Source of the DNA: Cycas panzhihuaensis
Lineage: Eukaryota; Cycadophyta
Assembly: GCA_023213395.1 (NCBI GenBank)
Contig: CM041465.1
Span: forward strand, 806,001 to 870,000
Length of the DNA: 64,000 nucleotides
Direction: 5' to 3'
A program made the translations under genes and the position numbers. This document shows, piece by piece, positions 1 to 13,400 of this stretch. The notes under the pieces are model-generated. The model searched no databases, had not been told where the DNA came from, and was given only the letters and a program-made list of their open reading frames with translations. The number at the start of each line of letters is the position of its first letter. Position 1 is the stretch's first letter.

Positions 1-567
1 CCACCCCGCTCCAACGATGCCCACTGCGCAACGAGACAACCTTGCCCCTTCGCCGAGAGGATGCAGCCTATACATCAACTCGGAGTCATGGGGCAAGGGG
101 CAAGAGTCATACGAAACCATTGTAGGGATAAGACAGCACGAGAGAAGGGCCTGGTTACCTAACACAATCAAACAGTCCATGCCACGCTTCCAGTTCCCTA
201 AGCCCACTACTGATAGGGGCCCCCTGCAAGCGATAGAGGGGCACCTGACCCTCTCGACAAACCTAATGGGATATATGCTATAACAAATGCAGCCCACCAT
301 CCCGCCTATGGCTCCTGGGCTACGAACTATATATCCTCGAGCGCGGCAGAAGTGAGACAGGCGACGGGCATAGTCTGACATCCAAACATCCCTCTTCGCG
401 AGAGAATGACAAGGTCATTCCAACCCCCTCCCGAACCTGGACTGCACGTAGTTGAGTAGAGCCATCTAGAGAAATGATGAGGAACATGACGTCTTCCAGG
501 GGCCTGAAACCCGTCACGTCCCCACCTAAAAGTTCGCTCATTATCTATGGTATCCAGAGACCAGTGC
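1..567 (-). other. ITS1 (partial, unit 1)
   Basis: Internal transcribed spacer 1 between 5.8S (outside the window, to the left) and 18S copy 1. It matches the ITS1 at 22186-22752 nearly base for base apart from transitions, for example the shared stretches around ccaccccgctcc and cctcgagc. The full ITS1 of unit 2 is about 684 bp, long for a flowering plant and more like gymnosperm spacers. Short open frames in this interval are not conserved between the three ITS1 copies. Confidence 0.85.
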
Positions 568-812
568 CAATGATCCTTTTATAGGTTCAACTACAGAAAC
601 CTTGTTATGACTTCTCCTTCCTCTAAATAATAAGGTTCAATGAACTTCTCGTGATGCTCAAGAATAACAAACCACCATCGTCGTTGTGATCTAAACACTT
701 CATCGGAGCACTCAATCGATAGGAGCGATGGACGGTGTGTATAAAGGGCAGGGACATAGTCAATGCATGTTGATGACTCACGCTTACTAGGAATTCCTCG
801 TTGAAGGTCAAT

Positions 813-848
<36 letters not shown>

Positions 849-1390
849 CATAGATTACCCAAACCTCTTAGCCAAGGTTATAGACTCATTGAATACATCA
901 ATGCAACAACAAGGCATCTAAAACATCTAAGGGCATCACAGACCTATTATTACCTCAAACTTCCATGGCCTAAATGGCCATAGTCCCTCTAAGAAGCTGA
1001 ACACAAAGGAAACCCTCTATGTAGCTAGTTAGCAAGCTGAGGTCTCATTCGTTAATGGAATTAACCAGATAAATTGCTCTACCAACTAAGAACGGCCATG
1101 CACCACCACCCATAGAATCAAGAAAGAGCTCTTAATCTGTCAATCCTTACTATGTTTGGACCTGATAAGTTTCCCCATGTTGAGTTCTTAATCTGTTCAC
1201 TCTTGGTGGTGCCCGTCCATCAATTCCTTTAAGTTTCAAATTTCACCATACTCCTCTCGGAACCTAAAAACTTTGATTTCTCATAAGGTGCCGGTGGAGT
1301 CCTTAAAGTAACATCCACTGATCCCTAGTTGACATCATTTATGGTTGAGACTAGGACAGTATCTGATCGTCTTTGAGCCCCTAACTTTCA

Positions 1391-1427
<37 letters not shown>

Positions 1428-2353
1428 ATAGTGGTTCATCTTTCATAAATCCAAGAATTTCACCTTTGACAATGAAATACGAATGCCCCCGATCGTCCCT
1501 ATTAATCATTACTCTGGTCCCGAAGGCCAATGTAATAGGACCAAAATCCTATCGTGTTATTCCATACTAATGTATTTAGAGCATATGCTTACCTTAAGCA
1601 CTCTAATTTTTTCAAAGTAACGATGCTAAAGCCGCAACCCAGGCAACTAAGTCCAGGAACATGCTGCCGGTAAAGAGGATGAAACGATTGATGCACACCG
1701 AAAGGCAGACTGATCGAGCAGTCCCAAGATCCAACAATGAGCTTTTTAACTGCAATAGCTTAAATATACACTATTGGAGCTAGAATTACCGTGGCAGCTG
1801 GCACCAAACTTGCCCTCTAATGGATCCTCGTTAAGGGATTTGAATTGTACTCATTCCAATTACCAGACTCGATGAGCCCAATATTGTTATTTATTGTCAC
1901 TACCTCCCCGTGTCAGGATTAGGTAATTTGTGTGCCTGCTACCTTCCTTGGATGTGGTAGTCATTTCAGGCTCCCTCCGAATCGAACCCCACTCCGTCAC
2001 CCATCACCACCATGGTAGGCCTCTATCCTACCATTGAAAGTTGATAGGGCAGAAATTTGAATGAAGCATCACCGGCACTAGGGCCATGCGATTCATCGAG
2101 TTATCATGAATCACTGACACACCAGACGAGAGCCCGCATCGACCTTTTATCTAATAAATGCATCTCTTCCAGAAGTTAGGATTTGGTACACATATTAGCT
2201 CTAGAATTACTATGGTTATCTAATAACAAGAATATCATTAAATAAACTATAATCGAATGAGCCATTCACAATTTCACAACGAAATAGTTCATACTAACAC
2301 ATGCATGGCTTAATCTTTGAGACAAGCATATGACTACCGTGATCAACTAGGTA
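568..2353 (-). rRNA. 18S rRNA: 18S rRNA copy 1 (degenerate, probable pseudogene)
   Basis: Small-subunit ribosomal RNA gene read on the minus strand. The left edge is the 3' terminus (plus strand caatgatcctttta) and the right edge is the 5' terminus (gatcaactaggta, complement of TACCTGGTTGATC). At about 1786 bp it is shorter than copies 2 and 3 (1815 and 1813 bp). It is the most damaged copy. The near-universal GTCGTAACAAGG of helix 44/45 reads GTCATAACAAGG on the rRNA strand. The start has lost bases of the TGCCAGTAG block. About 20 bases near 1185 are replaced by a copy of a sequence lying 56 bp away. Most other differences are C-to-T or G-to-A, as expected for deaminated methyl-CpG. It would lie downstream of the ETS in IGS1 and upstream of ITS1. 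Function is unlikely; identity is certain. Confidence 0.95.
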
Positions 2354-3235
2354 GCATCCATGAATGTCGTGCATCCGCTTGAGTAGGCTATTCAAATGAA
2401 CGATTGCAAAATAATAACAACACAAAGGGTCAATCCGACGGCCTCCTCACAATTATCTCACCTAGAACAAGCGATGCACAATAGCCAAGTGAAACCATAT
2501 AATCCAATCAAGAGAAAACCCATCCAAAATCGCCAACAACAAATGCAAAAACACAAGAGAGATAAGAACCCACGGGACTGCATGCCTCGCACCGATGCCA
2601 AAAACAGACAGAGCATAGAAAAACAAAAGTGACCAGTAACAGAGAGCCCAAGTAAAGGAAAATGAGACACAAATTACTAGAAGAACAGAATAAACCTGAG
2701 GTATGCTTCTTAAAACGAGTGGTGGGTGGTGGAGACTAAATAGCAAATGAAGCTACAGAAAGGACCATAGATAGGATAAAGAAATGCGAGTGTCAGAGGA
2801 ACATAGTAAACACTGTGAGAGGGGCCCATCTTGGGGCACTCCTCTCACAAGAGATATCACGGGCCACACACCAACATTCAAAACACGATCGGTGAGAAAG
2901 CACAATTTAGAGACTGGTCAAGGGGCAAGGGAAGGAATACAAGAATGAAACGGGCTGGCTACCAGGGGGGGGCACGTACAAGTACTCGCACTAAAGCCAC
3001 AACACCAATCACCATGCCGCTCTCAAAGCAAGGCTCCTGAGTAAAAACACCCTCCATGTTGAACACTGCCATCCACACAACACATAAACCAGAGAGATAA
3101 TTCCCAACAAAATAGGTGTAAAACTAGTAGTAGCAACGACTAAAGACACACCCACAAGGCCATCAGGGAGGGAACCCACACCTGGGAGACTTCAACCGCG
3201 CAATGCAAGACGGATCAGAAATGCAAGAGAAGAGG
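2354..3235 (-). other. 5' ETS-side spacer, unit 1
   Basis: Spacer directly upstream of 18S in rRNA orientation, expected to be external transcribed spacer. It is colinear with 24568-25499 and 52884-53845, so it is a real unit component, not random sequence. It holds a G-rich tract near 2966 that is much longer in the other two units. I see no gene and no clear plant Pol I start (TATATA followed by GGG on the minus strand). The left end carries short open frames on both strands, none preserved across the three units. Confidence 0.7.
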
Positions 3236-5420
3236 GGATCAGTGTAAGATAGATACCAACTTTCAGTTCACAAACACTAGGTGCCAAGCAACTTGTAAAT
3301 CTACGAGAGGAGCGAGCATATAGACAAGAGGGAATGATCGCAGTGGAACAAATGCCACTTGAATGGGTGCTTGGTGAAACACCCTTCGCACGTACCTGTG
3401 TCCATGCAATCAGCCTGAACAACCTAGTCTCGATCACATAGGGGAAAAAATAAACATGTTAGGCACCAAACAACTGACAAATATACCAGAGAAGCGAGCG
3501 TATAGATGAGAGAGGGAAACAATCAGAGTGGGGCAGATTCCATCTTTCAGTTCACGGACACCCTGGGAGGAGTATCTCGTATGAGGACCTTTGCCCTACA
3601 CAACCTGGCACTGCTCCAACTGCACGACCAACATCAAGTCCAAATGGGCACATCCCATACACGCGAGTCCTCTATTAAATGACGCTTGGGTGAGTGCTTT
3701 GCAAAACACCCTTTGCACATATCCATGTCCATTCCATCCACCTGCATCAAATGGCCTCGATCGTGACAGCAAAAATAAGCTGCTAGGGTCCACACCACTT
3801 GAAATCCATGATGAGCAAGCATACATAGACGAGGGAGGAAACGAGTAGAGTGGGGCAGATGTTGTCTTTCGCCACAGATACCCCGGGAGGAGTATCCCGT
3901 ATGAGGCCCTTTACCCTACATAGCCTAGCGCTACTCCAACTATGCGACCAACATCAAGTCTGAACGGGCACATCCCGTGCACACGAGTCCTCTATTAAAC
4001 GATGCTTAGGTGAACCCTTGTGAAACACCCTTCGCATGTATCTGTGTCCGTGCCATCCACCCAAACCGGGTTTGGCCTCGATCAGATGGCAAAATAAGCG
4101 TTAGGGTCCACACCACTAGGAAATCCACGATGAGCAAGCATACATATAGATGAGGGAGGAAACGATCGAAGTAGGGCAGATACCATCTTTCAGTTCACGG
4201 ACACCCTGGGAGGAGTATCCCGTATGAGGCCTTTTACCTTACATACCGAATCGCTTCTAACCGCATGACCAATATCAACCTGCAGTGCATGTCCCGTGCA
4301 CGCAAGTCCTCTATTAAATGACGCTTGGGTAAGCGCTTTACAAAACACCCTTCACATGTATCCATATCTGTGCCATCCGCCCAGACCAGTCAGTCTCGAT
4401 CGCATAGCAAAAATAAGTGTTAGGGTCCACACCATTTGGAAATCCATGATGAGCAAGCATACAGATAGACGAGGGAGGAAATGATCAGAGCAGGGAAGAC
4501 GCCATCTTTCATTTCATGGACACCTTGGGAGGAGTATCCCGTATGCGACCCTTTACCCTACACAGCCCGGTGCTGCTCCAACTGCACAACCAATATCAAG
4601 TCTGGATGGGAACGTCCTATGCACGTGAGTCCTCTATTAAACGATGCTTGGGTGAGCACTTTGCGAAACACCCTTCGCACGTATCCATGTTCGTGCCATC
4701 CACCCAGACCGGTTGGTCTCGATCGCATAGTAAAAGTAAGTGTTAGGGTCTACACCACTAGTAAATCCATGATGAGCAAGCATACATATAGACAAGGGAG
4801 GAAATGATCAGAGCGGGGCAGATGCCATATTTTAGTTCACGAACACCCTGGGAGGAGTATCCCATATGAGGCCCTTTACCTTATACAAATGGTCGCCCAA
4901 TCAAGTGACCAACATCAAGTCCAGATGGCCATGTCCCATGCATGTGAGTCCTTTATTAAATGACGCTTGGGTGAGAGCTTTATGAAACACCCTTTGTACG
5001 TATCTATGTCCATGCCATCCGCCCAGACTAGCCAGTATCGATTGCATAGCAAAAATAAGCAATAGGGTCTGTACCACTTGGAAATCCACAATGAGTAAGC
5101 ATACATATAGACGAGGGAGGAAACGATCAAAGTGGGGCAGACGCCGTCTTTCAGTTCACGGACACCCTGGGAGGAGTATCCCGTATGAGGCCCTTTACCC
5201 TACACAAGGTCGCCCAATCGCGCAATTAACATCAAGTCCAGATGGGCATATCCCATGCATGCTAGTCCTCTATTAAACAATGCTTGGGTGAGCACTTTAT
5301 GAAACACCCTTCACACATATCTGTGTCCGTGCCATCTACCCAGATTGACTAGTCTCAGTCGCACCACAAAAACAAACCCGCAATCCCACTAAAAAGGCAA
5401 TAAACCAGCAACAATCGAGC
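3236..5420 (-). repeat. IGS repeat A array (~320 bp period), IGS1
   Basis: Tandem array with a period of 319-323 bp, measured from the recurring anchor gggaggagtatcc at about 3565, 3885, 4208, 4527, 4850 and 5169. A more diverged first copy begins near 3236. Every unit also has ctattaaacgatgcttgggtgagc-type sequence and a GC palindrome region (agaccggnnggtct). Its place next to the ETS is where plant spacers often carry duplicated spacer promoters. No Pol I consensus can be recognised, so a promoter role is only a possibility. The array joins directly to the middle of a B repeat near 5421, unlike IGS2 and IGS3. Confidence 0.85.
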
Positions 5421-7130
5421 ACCACGCTTCATGCGTTATTGAACCAAAGGAATTATAGAATAAGGGTATGTCTGCCATGTAGGTCCAACGCTCACCCTGC
5501 TAGCCAATTGATAAATTACCGCTTGCAATGAGTTGGGTCAATAATACAGGATGCGTCTTTCCATCGAAGGTGCTAACCTCATGCACTACAGCATGGACCA
5601 AAAATGCCCAACATGTTGACCAACCTAACAAAGGCCCAAGGTCAATGCTTAGAGGGATCTGACATGAAGTGCAAAGGAACGACCATGTTTCACACGTAAT
5701 TGATCTAGAGGACTCATAGAATAAGGGTCCGTCCACCGAGCAGGGCCTACTTTTCCCCTTACCAGCACAAGGAAAAGTCACCACCTGCCAATAGCCATTT
5801 CGCACATAATTAGGCTAAAGGACTTCACGAAAAGGGTCTGCCTGTCGTCCCCAGGCCAATGCTCAGAAGGACCTGACATGAAGCACAAAGGAACGGCCAC
5901 GTTTCACGCATTATTGAACCAAAGGAATCATAGAATAAGGGTTAGTCTGCCTTGAGGGCCAATGCTCACCCTACTGGCTAATTGATAAATTGCCACTTGC
6001 CATGAGTCGGGTCAATAATACGAGACGCGTCTTTCTATCGAAGGTGCTAACCTCATGTGCTATAAAGATGGACCGAAAACTCCCAACACATCCACTAGCC
6101 TAACAATGGCCTAAGGCTAATGCTCAGAGGGACCTGATATGAAGTGCAAAGGAATGGCCATGTTTTGCACGTAATTGAGCCATAGGACTCACAGAATAAG
6201 GGTCCATCCACTGAGTGGGGCCTACTGCCCCTACTAGCACAAGGAAAATCATCACCTGCCATGAGTTGGGTCAATAATACAAGATGCATCTTTCCATCGA
6301 AGGTGCCAACCTCATGCACTACAACATGGACCAAAAATGGCCAACACATTGACCGACCCAACAAAGGCCCAAGGCTAATGCTCGAGGGACCGATATGAAG
6401 TACAAAGGAACGACCATGTTTCCCACGTAATTGATCCATAGGACTCACAGAATAAGGGTCCATCCAATCGAGCGGGGCCTCCGGTTCCCCCTTCCAGCAT
6501 AACAAAAAATCACCACCTGCCATGAGTCAGGTCAATAATAGGGACGATCTTCCATCAAGGTGCCAACCGCATGCGCTATAGCATGGATCGAAAACACCCA
6601 ACACGTTGACTAACCTAACAAAGGCCCAAGGCCAATGCTCAAAGGGATCCAACATGAAGTGCAAAGGAATGACCATGTTTCGCACGTAATTGAGCCATAG
6701 GACTCATGGAATAAGGGTCCATCCATTGAGTAGGGCCTATGGTTCCCCCTACCAGTATAAGGAAAAATCACCGCCTACCATGAGTTGGGTCAATAATATA
6801 GGATGCGCCTTTCCATCGAAGGTTCCAACCTCATGCGCTACAGCATGGACCAAAAATGCCCAACACATCGACCGACTTAAGAAAGGCCCAAGGCTAATGC
6901 TCAGAGGGGCCTAACATAAAGCGTAAAGGAACGACCATGTTTTGCACATAATTGAGCCATGGACTCACTTTAATAAGGGTCCATCCACCGAGGGGGGCCT
7001 ATGGTTCCCCTTGCTAGCACAAGGAAAAATTACCGCCTGCCAGGAGCCATTTTGTGCATAATTAGGCTAGAGGACTCATAGAAAAGGGTCAGCCCACCAT
7101 GCAGGACTAATGGTGCCCCCTGCTCCCCTC
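5421..7130 (-). repeat. IGS repeat B array (~260 bp period), IGS1
   Basis: Tandem family with recurring anchors cagcatggacc, caataatacgggacgcgtctttcc-type and ggaataagggtc. Anchor spacing is about 255-262 bp; an extra subrepeat (around gccatttcgcacataatt) sometimes lengthens the unit to about 475 bp. The first copy begins abruptly at the deletion junction near 5421. No coding potential is supported. The core caataatacgggacgcgtcttt is shared with families C and D. Confidence 0.85.
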
Positions 7131-7437
7131 AAAAGGAAATATCACTGCCTGCCATGAGCCAAAGCTTTCCCCACTAGAGAGAAATGAGCCATCTGACGCT
7201 TGAGAAAATCCACCCACAAAGAAAGGGAGGTTGCCACACCCCCAACCAAGAGAACGAAGAGAGACGACCAAAACATCAAAAGGGGAGAAGTCAGGGATAA
7301 AATTCACAACGTTGTCAACAAAAATAACTTAAGAATTTAGAGACAGACTATACAGAAGGGAACACATGAAGCTGCACGCTGAACAAACCAAAAACTAAGG
7401 GGAGGCCACAGCCAATTCACTGCTAGAAAAAGAATTT
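7131..7437 (-). other. Link between B and C arrays, IGS1
   Basis: Low-copy spacer that appears once per unit (compare 31926-32233), with nearly the same sequence in both. It contains stretches resembling C monomers (ccaaaacatcaaaaggggagaa) fused to the end of a B copy. No gene or signal is recognised. Confidence 0.6.
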
Positions 7438-10400
7438 GACTCACCACCTTGTAAAAGCTGACTGCGGCCCAAGCTAAATAAGGGTATCGAACAACAATTC
7501 AGGAAAAAGTGAGCGAGATCCCAACAAACACCAAACAAAAGCGATCAGAGGCTGAAACATAGGAGATCGATCGACAACAATGGAAAAGAAAGTGGGCCAC
7601 CACAATAAGAGGGGAAATGCATGAGACGGGGTGTGAAGATGAAAAAGACGATTGGGACTTCCATCGAAAAGGTGGGAGTGGGGGACAATACAAACTGGCA
7701 TGGGGGAGAAAAATGTCCTAAATATGTTCTACAGGTGAAAGAGCACTGCAACAACCTAGGTTGAGAGGTTGAATGATACAAGACATGTCTTTAGATCGGA
7801 GGTGGTAAACGGCCCGTCCCATACCCACTTAAGAAAAGGGGAATGCTAACAAAGCATCTCCCCCCACAAGAGGGACATGACTAGCTCACGGCCCACCGAA
7901 AGGGAGGCCATAAAACAACCCCAACCGAAAGCAGCAGAACAAACAATCGAAACATCAAAGAGGAGAATTGTCCAGCAATAATAAAAAAGACCGCCAGCCA
8001 AAACAAGAGAGAAACACATGAGAGGGAGACAAATATGGAAGCGGTGAAAATAAATAACAAAATTGGGACATCAGTCAAAAAGGGTGTGAGGGAACAAGGG
8101 AAACGAGCATCGGGGAGAAAAGCATCCCAGATATGTATTGAGGGTGAAAGAGCACCATGACAACATGGGTTGAGAGGGTGAGTGATACGGGACGTGTCCT
8201 TGGGTCAGAGGTGGTAAACGGCTCGTCCCGTGCCCACTTAGGAAAAGCAAAATGCTAACAAAGCATCTCACCCACCCACAAGAGGGACATGACCATCTCA
8301 CGCCCGACCGAAAGGAAGGCCACCACACACCCCCAATCGAAAGAGGAAAAACAAAGGGACCATCGAAACATCAAAGGGGAGAATTCACCAACAACCACGA
8401 AAGAAATCGACAACCCAAACAAGAGGGAAATGCATGAGGGATAGACAAACATGCAAGCGGGTGAAGATGAACAAGACGATTGGGACTTCCATCGAAAAGG
8501 ATGGGAGTGAAGAAGACAAACGGGCATCCAGGAGAAAAGCGAGCATCTGATTTGAATCACCACCTAGTAAAAGCTGACTGCATCCCAAGGTAAACAAGGG
8601 TATCAAACAATAATTTAGGAAAAAGCAAGTGAGATCCCAACAAACACCAAACGAAAGTGATCAGAGGCTGAAACATAGGAGATCGATCGACAACAATGGA
8701 AAAGAGAGCGGGCCACCACAATAAGAGGGGAAACGCATGAGATAGGGTGTGAAGATGAAAAAGAACATTGGGACTTCCATCGAAAAGGGGGAAGGGGGGG
8801 GGACAACACAAACTGACATGGGGGAGAAAAACGTCCCAAATATGTTCTGTGAGTGAAAGAGCACTGCAACAACCTAGGTTGAGAGGGTGAATGATACGGG
8901 ACATGTCTTTAGATCATAGGTGGTAAATGGCCCGTCCCATGCCCACTTAAGAAAAGAGGAATGCTAACAAAGCATCTCCCCCCCCCCCCCCACAGGAGGG
9001 ACATGGCCAGCTCATGCCCCACTGAAAGGGAGGTCGCAACATAACCCCAACCAAAAGAAGGAGAATGCATAATCGAAACATCAAAGAGGAGAATTGTTTG
9101 GCAACAATAAAAAAAATTGATAGCTGAAACAAGAGGGAAACGCATGAGAGGGAGACAAACATGTAAGAGGTGAAAAAGAACAAAAAGATTGGGACATCAA
9201 TCGAAAAGGGTATGTGGGAACAAGACAAATGAGCATCAGGGAGAAAAATATCCCAGATATATGCCAAGGGTGAAAGAGCGCCATGACAACATGGGTTGAG
9301 AGGGTGAATGATACGGGACGTGTCTTTGGGTCAGAGTTGGTAAATGTTTCATCCCATACCCACTTAGGAAAAGTGAAATGCTAACAAAGCATCTCCCCCA
9401 CCCCCAAGAGGGACATTACCATCTCACGCTCGTCTGAAAGGAAGGCCACCACACACACCCAACAGAAAGAAGAAAAACAAGGGGACCATCAAAACCTCAA
9501 AGGGGAGAATTCACCAACAGCAATGGAAGAAATCGATAGCCCAAACAAGAGGGAAACGCATGAGGGATAGACAAACATGTAAGTGGGTGAAGACAAACAA
9601 GATGATTGGGACATCCACTGAAAAGGGTGGGAGTGAAGAAGATAAACGGGCATCGGGGACAAAAGCAAGCATCTAACTTGAATCACCACCTTGTAAAAGC
9701 TAACTGTGGCCTACAGTAAACAAGGGTATCGAATAATAATTTGGGAAAAAGGGAGCGAGATCCCAACAAACACAAAACGAAGGCGATCAGAGGCTGGAAT
9801 ATAGGAGATTGATTGACAACAATAGAAAAGAGAGCAGGTTGCCACAACAAGAGGGGAAACACATGAGACAAGGTGTGAAGATGAAAAAGAAGATTGGGAC
9901 TTCCATCAAAAAGGGGGGAGGGGGGCGGACAACACAAACTAGCATGGGGGAGAAAAATATCCCTAATATGTTCTACAGGTGAAAGAGCACTGCAACAACC
10001 TGGGTTGAGAGGGTGAATGACACGGGACGTGTCTTTAGATTAGAGGTGGTAAACAGCCCATCCCTTACCCACTTCAGAAAAGGGGAATGCTAACAAAGCA
10101 TCCCCCCCCCCCCCCCCCAAGGAGGGACACGACCAGCTCACGCCCCATCGAAAGGGAGGCTGAAACACAACCCCAACCAAAAGTAGGAGAATGTATAATT
10201 GAAACATCAAAGAGGAGAATTGTCCAGCAACAATAAAAAAGTTTGACAGCCGAAACAAGAGGTAAATACATGAGAGGGAGACAAACATGGAAGGGGTAAA
10301 AATGAACAACAAGATTGGGACATCGATTGAAAAGGGTGTGAGGGAACAAGACAAATGAGCATCGGGGAGAAAAGCATCCCAAATATATGCTGAAGGTGAA

Positions 10401-13400
10401 AGAGCGCCATGACAACATGGGTTGAGAGGGTGAATGATACGGGATGTGTCTTTGGCTGAGGTGGTAAACGGCCCATCCTGCGCTCCACTTAGGAAAAGCA
10501 AAATGCTAACAAAGGATCTCCCCCACCCCCAAGAGGGACACGACCATCTCACACCCATCTGAAAGGAAGGCCACCACACACACCCAACCGAAAGAAGAAA
10601 AATAAAGGAACCATCAAAACATTGAAGGGGAGAATTCACCAACAACAACGAAAGAAATCAACAGACCAAACAAGAGGGAAATGCATGAGGGATAGACAAA
10701 CATGCAAGCGAGGGAAGATGAATAAGATGATTGGGACTTCCGTCTAAAAGGATGGGAGTGAAGAAGATAAATGGGCAGTGGGGAGAAAAGTGAGCATCTA
10801 ATTTGAATCACCACCTTGTAAAAGTTGATTGCGGCCCAGGGTAAACAAGGGTATCAAACAACAATTCGAGAAAAAGCGAGCAAGATCCCAACAAACACCA
10901 AACGAAAGCGATCAGATGGTAAAATATAGGAGATCGATTAGCAATAATAGAAAAGAGAGCAGGTAGCCACAACAAGAGGGGAAATGCATGAGATTGGGTA
11001 TGAAGATAAAAAAGAAGATTCAGACTTCCATCGAGAAGGGGTGAGGCAGGGGACAACACAAACTGGCATGGGGGAGAAAAATATCCCAAATATGTTCTAT
11101 GGGTGAAAGAGCACTGCAACAACCTAGGTTGAGAGGGTGAATGATATGGGACATGTCTTTAGATCAGAGGTGGTAAACAGCCCATCCCATGCCCACTTAA
11201 GAAAAGGGGAATGCTAACAAAGCATCTCCCCCCCCAAGAGGGACACGTCCAGCTCACGCCCCACCGAAAGGGAGGCCGCAACACAACCCCAACCGAAAGA
11301 AGGAGAATAGATAATTGAAACATCAAAGAGGAGAATTATCTGGCAATAATAAAAAAGACTGACAACTAAAACAAGAGGGAAATGCATGAGAGGGAGACAA
11401 ACATGGAAGGGGTAAAAATGAACAACAAGATTGGGACATCAGTCAAAAAGGATGTGAGGGAACAAGACAAACGAGCATCAGGGAGAAAAGCATCCCAAAT
11501 ATGTGCCAAGGGTGAAAGAGCACTGTGACAATATGGGTTGAGAGGGTGAATGATACGGGACATGTCTTTGAGTCAGAGGTGGTAAACGGCTCATCCTGTG
11601 CCCACCTAGGAAAAGCGAAATGCTAATAAAGCATCTCCCCCACCCCCAAGAAGGACATGACCATCTCATGCCTATCTAAAAAGAAGGCCGCCACACACCC
11701 CAAAAAGAAAGAAGAAAAATAAAGGGACCATCAAAACATTGAAGGGGAGAATTCACCAATAGCAATGGAAGAAATTGATAGACGGCCTAAACAAGGGGGA
11801 AATTCATGAGGGGTAGACAAACATAGAAGTGGGTGAAGACGAACAAGACAATTGGGGCTTCCATTGAAAAGGGTGGGAGGGAAGAAGACAAACGGGCATC
11901 AGTGAGATAAGCATCCCAAATATGTGACGAGGGTGAAAGAGCATCGTGACACCATGGGTTGAGAGGGTGAATGATACGGGACGTGTCTTTGAGTCAGAGG
12001 TGATAAACGGCACGTCCCATGCCCACTTAGGAAAAGCGAAATACTAAAGGAAGGCTGCCACACACCCCCAATCGAAAGAAGAAAAACAAAGGGACCATCG
12101 AAACATCAAAGGGGAGAATTCACCAATAGCAATGGAAGAAATTGATAGATGGCCCAAACAAGGGGGAAATGCATGAGGGGTAGACAAACGTGGAAGTGGG
12201 TGAAGACGAACAAGACAATAGGGACACTTTCATCGAAAAGGGTGTGAGGGAAGAAGAGAAATGGACATCAGGGAGAAAAGCATTGCAAATATATGCCGGG
12301 GGTGAAAGAGCGCCATGACACCATAGGTTGTGAGGCAAAATGATACGGGAAGTGTCTTTGGGTCAGAGATAGTAAACAACTCGTCCTATGCCCATTTGAG
12401 AAATGTGAGATGCTAACAAAGCATTTGGCCCACCCTAAGAGGGACACCACCGAAAGGGAGGCCACTACACACCCCCAACCGAAAGAAAGAAAATAGACAG
12501 CAAAACATCGAAAGGGAGAATTGACCAGCAACAATGGAAAAAACCAAGAGCCCAAACAAGAGGGAAATGCATGAGGGGGAGACAAACAAAATGATTGGGA
12601 CCTCCATCGAAAAGGGTACCAGGGAACAAGACAAATAGGCATCGGGGGGAAAGGCATCCCAAATATGTGCTAGGGGTGAAAGAGCACCACTATAACCTGG
12701 GTTAAGAGGGGGAATGATATGGGACGTGTCTTTCAGTCAGAGGTGGTAAACAACCTATCTGGTTCCCACTTAGGAAGAGCAGGATGTGCGCAAAGCATCT
12801 CGCCCTGGGAGGGACATGACCATCTTAATGCAGGGCCATAGACAAGATTGATCAGTAACAATGGGAGAAGCCAGACTGCCCAAACAAGAGGGAAACACAT
12901 GAGACAGGGGGACAAACATGGAGGGGGTGAGGACGAAAAACAAGATTGGGACCTCTAGCGAAATAGGTGGGAGGGAACAAGACAAATGAGCATCAGAGAG
13001 AAAAACATCCCACACATGTGACTGAGGGTGAAGGAGCAGGACCAGAACCTAGGTTGGGAGGGGTAATGATACGGGATGTGTCTTTAGGCTAGAGGTGGTA
13101 ACAACCCACCCAGTGCCCACTCAGGAAGAGCAAGATTTATGCAAAGCATCTCGCACCCAGAGGGATACGACCATCTCAACGTAGGGCCATAGATGAGATT
13201 GGTCAGCAACAATGGGAGAAGCCAGAATGCCCAAACAAGAGGGAAATGCACGAGACGGGGGGGACAAACATGGAAGGGGTAAGGACGAAAAACAAGATTG
13301 GGACCTCCATCAAAACAGGTGGGAGGGAACAAGACAAACGACCATCACAGAGAAAAACGTCCCACACATGTGACGGGGGGTGAAAGAGCACCACCAGAAC

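Noticed and set aside
568-2353. Intron or large insertion in 18S or 26S
   Set aside because: All copies are within normal length for plants; differences are small deletions and substitutions.
10040-10648. Long minus-strand open frame (202 codons) and a similar one at 36258-36872 (204 codons)
   Set aside because: They lie in the C repeat array, overlap other open frames in the same region, have low-complexity hydrophobic content, and are explained by the pyrimidine-rich strand lacking stop codons. No start, domain or frame is conserved between units.
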